This document shows, piece by piece, positions 47,241 to 64,000 of a DNA stretch of 64,000 nucleotides. The DNA is taken from NCBI RefSeq assembly GCF_008831285.2, contig NC_045140.1, forward strand, positions 4,567,528 to 4,631,527. The letters are read 5' to 3'. The notes below the pieces were generated by a model. The model made no database searches and was not told the origin of the DNA. It saw only the letters and a list, made by a program, of their open reading frames with translations. This DNA is from Nymphaea colorata (Eukaryota > Streptophyta > Magnoliopsida > Nymphaeales > Nymphaeaceae). A program made the position numbers and the translations under genes. Numbering within the stretch: position 1 is the stretch's first letter; each line of letters starts with the position of its first letter.

Positions 47241-49410
47241 AACACAGCTTGTGAGAAATGTAAGATGTTCATATTTCAATCTAATTTGTTTTATATATTA
47301 ACATAATAGTATGTAAGATGCTTACATTGATATGTGGTATAGTTCTTATGACGATGAACAAAATTTTGATGAGTGATGTTGATCCAATACATGATTATCA
47401 TGGACAATCATTTTTAATTCATTCTATTTATGTAATTTGTAAACTATTGAAACTCTTGAATGTAAACTTCTTGACCACTTGGATGTGATTAATGCAACAC
47501 CTTGTGCGGGGTATGTGTTTCAGTATAAACTGTTGTTCTCATGTGATTGAGTCTGTGGTGTACCTAGTTAAGTTTTTTGAAAATTAAGGGTTCGTGATCT
47601 GTCTTGAAAGTATTATTTGTCAGAATAAAAGCAGAAAGTAAGAGAATGAAGCTGACAGCATGTGCAAGTTCTCTGAATCCATGAACACCTACAATAACTC
47701 ATATAGGAAAAGTAGTGAAGCTTGAAAAGATGGTCTATCGCAATTATAATTTAATATTTCTTTTAAGCCTAGTGACTAAAATAATATGTAGTGAATTAAT
47801 GATTTCTAGATAAGTTTTTTTCCTGAATTTTATATGCGCAGTTCTTTAACTTTTCTCGCTTCTTGTCTTCGTCTTATTCTCACTATGCAGGTGGTGATGG
47901 TCAAATAATTGATAAGTCCACGTGATTCTTTTGGAGGTTCCTAACTAATCCAAGCTCGTATGTGTTTCCACTACATGATTTATAAATGACTTATTGGAAT
48001 TTACTGAATGATATTGCATGACATATATGTTACTTGTTTAGAACGAAGAGTAGCTGTCACATTGATTCATATGAACAAGCAGCTTACAAAGTATGTTGGG
48101 CTGCATTTAATGGCCAAAGTGTTCTCGTGGCATATGTTGAAGTAAGAACATTACTTCTGTTTCATATGGCCCATTCTTTACACCAGGTTCTTGATTTAAA
48201 TTTGTTGAATTATGGTTTGCAGTTGCATTATTTAAGTTATGTTGTTTTTGGCTGATAACCATGAGTTTCTTTAGTAGTCTACAATATTTAGGACGACAAT
48301 AGATTATTCAATAGCATTCATGGTTAAGCATGATCATTGTTTTTGACAGTTTCTTCTCGCAGCAGCCACCATCTTCTTCTTGGTTATTGAAAGCAGTGAT
48401 AAGACATGTGGGGTGGAAACATATCCTTCAAAACCGGCCAATGTCCATAATCTGGGGGCACATCGGTCATATCGCACTACACGGCCTCTGTATTACACGA
48501 TACAGGTGATACGCGTACGATACACATGTGTATCATGTATCATATGCATATTGTATAGGTTTCTCGAGCCTATACGAGAAACCTATACGATACGCCTGTG
48601 CGGTGCGATACGGTTAACATTGGTCGAGATAGTTGGCAAAACCCATTTCACTTCCTTTATTTGTTTTCTTTATTCTATATTTGAAAATGACTCTCAACCA
48701 GTGGCATAACCACATGGTGGCTGGTCTAGCCTCACAAAAATTAGTTTAATATATATGTTAATGTTTTGGTGTACTTGATTATTATACATGTAAGTGCCCA
48801 TTAAAGGTATTGAATGAGTGCTCCCACCAGAAAAAAAATTTTCAGTAGTAAAATGAACTGCAATGATCTCCCGCACCCTGCCACAGTATTAAATTGCGAC
48901 ACAATCACAACAGCATCCACCATTTAGATTTCTCTCGTTTGTTTTCATTAACTAAACAACAAGTTCCTTAAAGGGAGACCCGAGTCAGTGGGTGCAGCAC
49001 AATGGGTGATATCATATAGGGCTACCCTTAATCTTGGCATACACCCCAAAATCTTGCCCTAGCATTGCTTGGTAACTTTGTGGATTGCTTTGCTAGATAT
49101 ACATTCTAAATTTATTACTAGAAAAAACTACAGCCGCCTGATACTCAACTTGCTTCTTGCCACCATCCTCTTTGTGCATTTCTACGGATCAAGGATGGGT
49201 TTGGTGAGGGGAAGGATCTGGTGGTCACTGTCATGTCTGTAAGTAGGTGATCTGCTATCATCTGTTTTTAAACAATTTTTAGTAAGGATTCTTTAGAGCT
49301 TTAATGGTGGTGTGCTGTAGAATGGCAAGAACAGTTGATCATCCCTCCTTAGAGGGTCACCTTACTTCACCACATGCTCATTCATGTGCTTTACCAGAAA
49401 ATTTTCACAT
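47241..49410. other. Intergenic
   Basis: No gene is supported; open frames at 48034-48255 and 48380-48709 are not recognised. The latter lies on a palindrome-rich GATACG repeat. Confidence 0.4.
48500..48620. repeat. Palindrome-rich GATACG repeat
   Basis: Contains a perfect 16-bp palindrome (GATACACATGTGTATC, 48519-48534) and a perfect 14-bp inverted repeat with an 8-base loop (arms 48553-48566 and 48575-48588). CGATAC/GTATCG words recur throughout. Confidence 0.85.
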
Positions 49411-49415
49411 CTCTT

Positions 49416-49739
49416 CTTCCATTTTAATGAAAACGGCTGCATGAACCTATCTAATTCATATGGCATAATACTTTCGTTTCTAACGGAAGTACTCTTTTTT
49501 GTCTGTTCTTATTCTTTCTGTGCTGTGTCTTTCCTGATCTTAGACACGGTTATGAAATGCAATTAACTTCCTATTTTCTTCCATTTTAATGAAAACGGCT
49601 GCATGAACCTATCTAATTCGTATGGCATAATACTTTCGTTTCTAACGGAAGTACTCTTTTTTGTCTGTTCTTATTCTTTCTGTGCTGTGTCTTTCCTGAT
49701 CTTAGACACGCTTATGAAATGCAATTAACTTCCTATATT
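49416..49739. repeat. 162-bp direct tandem duplication
   Basis: Two almost identical 162-bp copies, 49416-49577 and 49578-49739. They differ at only a couple of positions (for example ATTCATATGG versus ATTCGTATGG and ACACGGTTA versus ACACGCTTA), so the event is recent. They are non-coding. Confidence 0.95.
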
Positions 49740-49842
49740 TGCGGATATCGTGAACTCAGACTAATCTCATGTGTTATGCCTTCATTTCTTATCCACGTCC
49801 TTCATTTCAATGTAAACTTGATCGGTGGCGTAGCTGCTCACT

Positions 49843-55850
<6,008 letters not shown>

Positions 55851-55851
55851 T

Positions 55852-55858
55852 TATAAAT
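55852..55858 (+). promoter_or_regulatory. Candidate TATA box of the aspartic protease gene
   Basis: TATAAAT in a CT-rich context about 210 bases before the ATG at 56062. The following leader is pyrimidine-rich (CTCTCTCT near 55940). Confidence 0.5.
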
Positions 55859-56061
55859 TCAACGGGAAGCCACAGAAGGCCGCTTCCTTTCTCGCTTCCC
55901 CTACCTGAGAGGCTGCGCTTCCCCACGGCGCGGCCTCTCGCTCTCTCTCTCCCTCCCTCTTTGCGCCTTCCTCCTCTCCTTCCGTCTGCTTTTCCTTTCT
56001 GTCCCACGTTGTGTTGTTCGTCAGTTGAGCTTCGGGCACGAGGTGTTCCGTCTTGCTTCCA

Positions 56062-59000
56062 ATGGATCGGAAGGAGAGGGTGGCTTTCCTCGCGCTCGGG
56101 CTCTTTTTGTTATTTTATCCGTTCGTCATGCGGATGGGAGTGGAGTCATCCGAGTTAGGAGCAAATTCGCCGGTCTCCGAAGCGGGATTCACCGGCTGAG
56201 GGCGCACGACGGCCGGCGGCACGGCAGGATGCTCAGCGCCGTCGATCTGCCGTTGGGAGGCAGTAGCAGTGCCACGGTCGCTGGGTGAGTGCGGCGGGCC
56301 GGATTTGGCTTTTTCCTGTGCATTTTTTTGTTGCTGCATTTGCTTGTTTCCATTTTATTTTGTTTTTCCTAGTCGGAGACGGCCAATTGGACGTTCTCTT
56401 GAATTAAGGCTTTCGGCAGGCCTTCTTTGAAGCGCCAGTTTCTTTTGCTCTCCCGCTGGCTCTTTTTGGTATTTCTCATTCTCTTTTTCTTCTTTTTGGT
56501 GCTAGATTGTACTATACTGAACTCTGGATCGGGAGCCCACCCAAGCATTATTTTGTGCAAGTTGATACCGGGAGCGATCAGCTTTGGGTGAATTGTATTC
56601 AATGTCGGGATTGTCCGAAGACGAGCGATCTTGGGGTAATCTGATATTATTTAGCAATTCCCGTATTTTTCTCTTTGTTGCTTGGTTTTGCACTCGATTA
56701 TTTTGGTGCACTTTTCCGTCTTGCTTTCTTGTTTCTGCAATTACTTATCGTTGATTCACCGTCTTGTTAAAAGAATAAAGTGGTCACCATTGGTTATACA
56801 TTACATCCGTGGTATTCACTTTTATGGAAATTGTAGTCGGAGTTCATTTATCCGTTTACAAACTTTCCTTAATGATTATTCATTACTTTCAAACTTTAAT
56901 ATAGTTGTTTGATGATTTACTCAGACTACTGTGTTTTTGAAGTTCGTTTAACATGCTTTTGGTACAGCTAGAGTTGACTCTTTATGATCCAAGCGGTTCC
57001 AGCAGTGGGTCTTTGGTTGCGTGTAAGGATGATTTTTGTTCAATGCTTTATAGGGGCCGAGTTTCGGGCTGCACTCCTAGTGCCCTCTGCCAATTTTATT
57101 TGCAATATGGGGATGGCAGTACGAGTAGGGGCTACTTTGTAAGAGATATCATGCAGTATAACCAATTGACCGGCAATTTTAAAACCAGCCCTGCCAATGC
57201 GAGTGTTGTGTTTGGGTAAGTACCCTCTACCCGTTATCTCCCATTTAATTTTTGAGGTTTGAGCTCTTAAATATGAAAAAAATTACCTGTAGCATCAGTG
57301 TAACTTTTCTAACACCATGCTTAATATGCTAGTTTAACTAATAAGACAATTTTCAATGTTTTAAGCCGTTGACTTATTTGGCAGTTACTTGACATGATTT
57401 TCTGTTCGATCATGTGAACCAACATTCCACATACTAGACTATGACATGGTTGAGCGTCATATATCTGAAAGAAGTGCATAGGACATGATCCTTTTGGTGA
57501 CTAGTCATTGTTTGGAGTTTAAAAGTTTATCCAAAACAAACATGTCATTTCAAAGATTGTTCACAGGCTCTGTTGCATGGATGTGGGAACGATCAGTTCA
57601 GTGATTTTATTTCTTAAAAAGTTTCTTTTGGCACTGTCATAGAATACTGTGTTTGGCCTTCCTTGTATACTATGGTTGACAGATCTGCTGTTTGTTTGTT
57701 TAGTGTTTTTTATTGCTGGGCTGGATGTTTATTTGTCAAATTGATCCTTTCATATAAATCTATTAATAGAAATAGTGTTTTCCTTGAGTGGGACTTGGAA
57801 AATTAAATAATATGCATTTTTCTCTTCACTGAAAGTTCTTCACTTAAAAAATTTATATGATGATCACTGGCTTCCTAGGATCCAAAAAGTCAGCTCATTC
57901 TTCTTCAGGATTGTTTTTTGTTTTGTTCTCTAACGGCTCATGTGTGCTTTTTGTCAATAGCTTCCATAAAATTTGCACTCTGGATTTCTTTTTTAGATCC
58001 TTCTAATAAAAAATGTGCCTTTTCCACAGTCTTTTCATTTTTCCTCCTTTTCAACATTAAGCTGTTCTGTACTTTTTTTCAAAATTTTTTTATGTGACTG
58101 TATGTGTCCATCTACGCTTCTGTATATGTGACTAGTGATTATATATAACAGTTAGTATTGCATTTTTGTTCTCTATTTTTTTTTTCGTTGTATTGCTCAA
58201 AGTGCCTAGTCCAGTCTAGGGACACCTAATCTCTAGGCGCTATTCACTGCCTTGGTTCCATCTAACACTTTTAACAAAGTAGGATTCAACTTGATTTTGG
58301 TTAACAGTTATGACAAGCTAAGCAATGGTTTGCCATTGCTTATTGTCAGAGACTGGTCATTGTCTGGTAGTTTGGAAGATATATCCTGTTGCTACCCATT
58401 ATTATGGATCTATATTTTGTTCTCATTCTGTTTTCTTCAAGTTTGTATTTTGTAATATTAATATATATGTTTATGCATGTTATACAGGTGTTCTGTTCAT
58501 GAAACTGGGCAACTTGATGCTAGTAGCCAGGCAGTGGATGGAATCATGGGCTTCGGACAATCAAATACTTCTGTGGTTTCTCAATTAGCTTCTGAAGGAA
58601 AAGTCAAAAAGATGTTTGCCCATTGTTTAGATGGGGTAAATGGTGGTGGAATATTTACTATTGGACAAGTGGTAGAACCACATGTAAAGATGACTCCTTT
58701 GGTAGCTAACCAGTATGTTACCTTTTGCTATCTCACTGAGAACATTTTAATCAGCAGACCTAGAATCTCTTTGTGTGATAATTTAAAACGTGATTTCTTT
58801 TTTTGATTTAATTGTAGGATGGTTTTGGTATAGTTAGGGGATCACTATGTTGATATAGATGCTTGATATTCTCCTTATGGTTTTGTCTCCATGCTTAAAT
58901 TTCTAATAATCGAGGTGTGAGTGACTGAGTGGGACTCTTGAGTTAGGTGCTAACTGCTAAGTGGTGACAGTGATGTGTCTAATGTTCTCTGTGTTTTCTA

Positions 59001-62000
59001 GAGGAAAAGAGAGGATGTGCTAAACAATGTGGTTGCACTTTGAATTTGGAAGTTTGTACTTGTGCATGTGAAATGATTTTGTCTGATATTCAAGACAATT
59101 TTTTGAAGTTTTTGATAATTCCTTTTTTTAGTTGGCTATTGTGTATTTTAGGGCATATTTTATGTTATTTTCCATTGAAGGTCCTTCTACATGCTCGCTC
59201 TTGTATATATTCAACTATTTCCTAATAATGAGTAGTTGGAAAACAGTTGGTGCACTTGTGGACTTTGTCCTTGTCATTTTGGTCCATTTATTTGGGAATC
59301 TCTAGTTTTCCCTTTTCCTGTCTTGGTATCACCGTATCACGTAGCAGCACTGCTATGATTGGAGTCAGAGTGTTCAGCATTTAAATTTAACTTGATGCTT
59401 TCATGCTTATTCAATGATTGACTATGCCAAGGCTCTTGTTTGGATAACTCTTTCTTATCCAAGCAGCTAGTTTTACTTGAGTTTTCGAGTTTGTGTTCAG
59501 TGAACTTTAGCTTTTAATATTACTTCGTTTGAATGGAGCTTCTTCACCTTTACTAAACCACCACTCGAGCTATTTCTGAAAAGACAGCTTATTGCATAAT
59601 AGGCTTCAAGGAAAGAAGTTGAAAGTGACCATTTCATATGTGTATGCATCTGAGGATGTGTACACATTCACCACGTACCTGCATCCATGTTTTCCAAATT
59701 GTTGTATCACACCTTGCTTGCCTACAGTTGTACCTATGTGACATAGATATTGATCGCATGGACTTAGCTGCCTTGTGTGGCTTGGTAGTATTTGAATAAT
59801 GTCTTCTCTCTATGATGCTTTTTTTCTTTTCTTATGTGATGTATTTGTGAGACATTCATAAGGCATTGTTATGCTTATATCAATCTCATAGTTTTCTTCA
59901 TCACTTGTTATATTCAATGCAATCATCATCTGATATGTTAGTTGTGGCCATCTCATAGGTCTCATTACAATGTGTATATGAAGGCAATTGATGTTGGTGG
60001 TGTGATGCTGCGACTTCCTTCAGATGTGTTTGATACTGGACGTGGGGTTGAAGACAGATTGGGGACAATAATTGACAGTGGAACAACATTGACTTACATT
60101 GCAGAAGAAGCTTTTAATCCTCTAATGAAAGCAGTGAGTGAACTGGCTGACAATGGTTACTTGATTGCTGTTCTTTCATTTGTTAGTTGCTCACTTGTCT
60201 CTGTCTTGGTTCTAGATTCTGTCTTATGGGCCACATGTACATTATTATGCGCTTGAAGGTTCAAGTTGCTTTCGGTACACTGGAAGGTAATTACTGTAAG
60301 CATGTAAATTATTGATTCTGTTTTTATCCAGTCAAGAATGTTTTCTATGCTTACAAATGTGTCCTAATTTCTAAACAAATGAAAGATCCTCAACAGCTTT
60401 CAGATGCCCAGCCAACAAAATTCTATGTTCAATTAAGAATAAGTATTGTATTTGGTATATAACATCAGGTGAAAAGGAAAAAAGAAGAACATTGTTTAGC
60501 CACTTTTAGTTAGGGATGTAAATGGGATTGGGTATATCTGATTACTGATCCAGTTTAATTTGTTTAGTTAGTTGTGGTAAGGAAACCCAGATCTGATTAC
60601 TAATTGATTGTGGATTTGATGTGCCGTTTCATGACTAAATATGAATGAGTCCTGATATCCTGAGTGTGTCCAATAAACATCCAGTATAATTACATATAAA
60701 TGTCAGATCTTATGCTAGTCGTTTCTCAATGGTGTTAAGAAGTAGGGTCTGAGTCTGATTACGTAAAATGATTAAGTGAAATTCAGTAAAGGCAGGATCA
60801 TTCAAATCTGAACCACTTACCTCCTTACTTTATCTTTTTCAGATTTTGATGTTTTCTAAGAAATAGTATTATAATTCATATTGTTTTTGTACTGCATGTG
60901 CACATTATTGCACTTTTATTCTACTTCCGTGTATGCCCTCGCACCATAAAAAAAGATGATCTTGGTTTATTTTAGGTCCTGTGAAGATTCATCGTCAAAG
61001 TCGTGGTTCTTTTAGGTTCTGTGATTCATCGTAGATTCTTTCCTATTAGGTTTATTTTCAATATCCTCTTTATTCTTTTAGGTTCTGTGATTCATCGTAG
61101 ATTCTTTCCTATTAGGTTTATTTTCAATATCCTCTTTAGTCCATATTTTCAACCTTAAGCACATACTTCTTGACAATTATTTGAAAGGGACCTTCTTTTT
61201 TGTCAATTGTGCAGCTGATCCCTATTTACAACCATCTGAAAAATTTCCAGATGATATGTTCGCTTCTGGTTTGAAAGTTATTTTCCTTTTGGGCAAATTT
61301 TGAATAACTTGTCTACTCCTTTTGGGTAAATTTTGTTGCCTGTTTGTCAGTCTTTATTACTTTTGGTATCTTCGATAACCTTTTTTTATGTTGAACAATT
61401 TGCTTCCAAGTATTTGCTGCTACAGTCTTTTATGTGTTGATGGTTTTAGCTTTAAATTGTTCTGGTGTCCCATTTTTGTATTACTAGTTTTAGTGGGGTT
61501 ACCAATTTAATGGAATAATCCAAAAGTTATATTTCTTGTTCACTTCATGAATGTAAATCTCGCAACTGGATGAAAGATGGCATGAGGTTCAATTAAAGGT
61601 TTATTTTAAGAAGCTTCCTAGAAAGTAATTAGAATAATTTACTTCTGTTTTTTCTTTGAAATGAATTTTTTATGTCAATGATCTTACTACTTTTTTCCAA
61701 TTTCTATGTCTTAAGCATCTTAGTTTTCTGTGTTTGTTTCTTTTGTCTGTGTGAAGTGGAAAACTACATTTGTTTTGTGTCAGTCTTTGTTTTGTTCTGA
61801 GACATTTCCATGTTAATTAGGTGGGCCTACAGGTTTGGTTGATATTACTGGCATTTTCTCTTGGTGAAATCTTTGGTCTGTCAAAGAACCATAACTAAGA
61901 TAGCATGATGCAATTCAACCATGCATATTCTTGGTTTTTTTCTTTTTGCCCTATTTTTTTGACCAATTGTTGCTGATTGTTTGTTATTTTGTTCTAATAT

Positions 62001-62192
62001 TTTATACAAGTGGTGCTTTTGCAGGATTCATTAGATTTGGAAAATATGGTTTTGATATCAGTATACTTGCTAATCTACTCTTTTCTACCTTTTATTGGCA
62101 GTGTGGATGATGCCTTCCCATATGTCACCTTTTATTTTGAAAATTCGGTTACTTTGAAGGTTCTACCACATGAATACCTTTATCAGATAGGC
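56062..62192 (+). CDS. Aspartic protease, A1 family, A36/A39-like (first seven exons; cut by window end)
   Basis: A secreted plant pepsin-like protease. Exons: 56062-56284, 56506-56635, 56968-57215, 58488-58712, 59959-60133, 60216-60286 and 62102-62192, all GT-AG and in phase after exon 1. The first catalytic motif is D-T-G-S in exon 2 (VQVDTGSDQLWVNC) and the second is D-S-G-T in exon 5 (IIDSGTTLTY). YGDGSTSRGYFV (flap), AVDGIMGFGQSN, FAHCLDGVNGGGIF and FENSVTLKVLPHEYL fit A36/A39-type proteins, many of which are GPI-anchored. The last exons (usual WCIGWQN and LLGDLVLSNKLV) are not found before 64000. In exon 1 the ATG at 56062 gives a clear signal peptide, but that frame hits a stop at 56197. 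The conserved VRSKFAG...AVDLPLGG segment is in another frame (see findings), so this copy may be broken or contain a sequence error. Confidence 0.85.
61010..61141. repeat. 66-bp direct tandem duplication in an intron
   Basis: Two copies beginning TTTTAGGTTCTGTGATTCAT at 61010 and 61076 lie in the intron between exons 6 and 7 of the aspartic protease gene and are nearly identical. Confidence 0.9.
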
Positions 62193-62597
62193 GTAAGTAC
62201 TGCTCTCTTGTTTCATAAGGCATTCTCCTTTTAAGATAATATGTTGCATTGTTGAGTTATTCTCTTCTTGTGCTTGAGTGCAGTTTTGTCCATACTTTGT
62301 TTCCCCACTTAGATATTCACATCTATATTTCTAGCTTCTTGGTTAACAGACAATTTTTCTGTTTGATGTTTTTCTAAAATTTAGCATTGTATGTTACTCG
62401 ACTTGTAAGTTTGTGCTGTGAAATTGGACATTTGGTTATTAATATTATACTATAAAATGTAGATATTAGTTATTGTAAAGCATACTGATTGGTTTTTTAG
62501 AAGTTTTACTCATTTATAGTCTTAAGCTTGTTTTTACCTAAGAAAATAAAAACGATGCTTGATCATACTAAGTGATATGGGTACGGGTATGGAGATG

Positions 62598-62676
<79 letters not shown>

Positions 62677-64000
62677 AAATAATACAAAAAAGTCAAAATG
62701 AAAGGAACGTTTAAATAAGCAAGTGATATAAATTAAAATAGTACGTGTTAATGAACAATAGCTCTAAGAACAGAATGAAAACTGAGTTTGCAAAAAATTA
62801 AATCAAGTAAAATTAAATAGTTTGGATCAGTTCTAATGTAAAAAGTACCCAATTGTGTCCAAGTGGCAAGTACCCACTTTGGGTACGGGTACGGCGACAC
62901 GGGTACGTGGGCCTTTTGAAGTACCCATGTAACTTAGATTAAAAGACATCCTCTACATTGCTAGGTTGTTTAGAGCAAGAAATCATCAGTTATCTACTTC
63001 AGATACTTCTTTGCAGTTGCCCTTTAAGTTTCAACATGAGGTGCTGCAGCAGCCACTGCTAATTCGTCCATGTAGAATAGGGGAATGGCTATTGGAAATA
63101 AAGTACATATCATGTTTGAGATACTTTACCAAACTCAAATAGCCAGTGGCAAATTGTAGTTTAAGCTATGAGTTCTTGTTGAATCCATGAAATCTCTTGG
63201 AAGTCTTTCACACCAGCTGTGCCAATAAATCACTCAAAATAAATACTTTTTCTAAAGAAAACAGAGAGTTTAATGGTATGAGGTGCAGCTGTAAAAGCTT
63301 ATGAAATCTGTCTAAAGTCTAAATTGGAAAGGTTTGCTCTCTGATCAGATTGGAGATTGAAATGCTGAGTGGTGTTTCAGTGCCTGTAGTTTGAACGTAT
63401 TAAGGATGGTCACATTTATGTGTGGCAGAGGTCTTGAAAATGGATGTTGACAAGGCATACTTGTATGGATTCATTTTGAAAGTTTGTGATTGTTTTATCC
63501 TTGATGGCTTTTGATTAATCTGTGGCATTAACGTAGGTTATCAAGTTCTCTTCTGTATAATGAGTTTATTTCTTTTAAGTATATTTTCTTGATTTTTCTA
63601 CCTACCTTTGATACTTAATCACCTGAAAATTTTCATTTCTTCTCCAAAACCTTTCCCAACTTTGGTTGGTTTTTCGTTTCCTTGATTTTGCTGTCAACCG
63701 TTTGTTCTGATTCTATGGTAGGTGTCCATCTCATAGGACATATTCATCTTTTTTTTTTTTTGCAAATGCTATTAAATCATTTTAATATATTTGATGTGTA
63801 TTTTTTAATGTTGTATTGTTTTTTTTTCTCCTTTTTGCTGCTCCTTAATCTGCTTAAAACACTGTAGAAGGTCATTGGATTTCTAATGGTCTTACAGAAG
63901 TTCCTTTTAATTGTAAACTATTTATTTGTTACATATACTTAACTTTTTCTAATTTGTTCTAACTAGTACATCTCTTGCTTGTACTAGCTTTCTTATGCTT
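62193..64000. other. Intron of the aspartic protease gene, running off the window
   Basis: No exon matching the missing C-terminal part is visible. It contains a long (AT)n run (about 62598-62673) and a GGGTACGGGTACGG-type repeat near 62870-62920. The final exons must lie beyond 64000 if the gene is complete. Confidence 0.55.

Noticed and set aside
56025-56061. Start of the aspartic protease at 56025 in the conserved frame
   Set aside because: The codon there is TTG, not ATG, and the resulting N terminus lacks a signal peptide.

Overview
This is nuclear DNA from a flowering plant. The evidence is GT-AG introns of 0.1-2 kb, a GC-rich first exon encoding a plastid transit peptide, plastid-targeted metabolic proteins, a plant-type BAHD acyltransferase family, AT-rich intergenic DNA full of (AT)n, (CT)n and (GT)n microsatellites, and remnants of Ty1/copia, Ty3/gypsy, LINE, SINE, hAT and MITE elements. 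The species cannot be fixed from the sequence alone.

Layout. Positions 1-5.7 kb are transposon debris: a gypsy RNase H relic, LINE pieces, and a copia LTR with primer-binding site and gag. Positions 5.8-21 kb are a degenerating tandem array of BAHD N-acyltransferase genes, all on the minus strand and separated by a repeated upstream module. One copy is intact (A, 7900-9201). Copy B (11.7-12.3 kb), copy C (15.75-17.68 kb) and copy D (17.9-18.4 kb) are pseudogenes. Positions 22.5-23.6 kb carry a relic of a zinc-finger-MYM-like hAT transposase. Positions 25.5-29.7 kb hold a seven-exon minus-strand gene for the plastid acetyl-CoA carboxylase biotin carboxyl carrier protein. Positions 30.7-39 kb are transposon-rich (LINE, copia and two hAT MITEs with target-site duplications). 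Positions 39.6-43.3 kb hold a three-exon plus-strand gene for plastid thioredoxin f. Positions 44-55.6 kb are gene-poor, with an Ac-like hAT relic, SINE-like sequence, tandem duplications and compound microsatellites. Positions 55.9-64 kb contain the first seven exons of a plant A1-family aspartic protease (A36/A39-like), cut by the window end.

The three single-copy genes are unrelated housekeeping or secretory genes and are not a pathway. Thioredoxin f and the biotin carrier both act in the chloroplast stroma, and light-dependent redox activation of plastid acetyl-CoA carboxylase by thioredoxin is known, but their closeness here is probably chance.

I did not find a convincing undescribed molecular system. 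The best leads are the BAHD array, whose copies carry specific lesions at or near the catalytic HXXXD motif and a chimeric junction, and a reading-frame break between the signal peptide and the rest of the aspartic protease.
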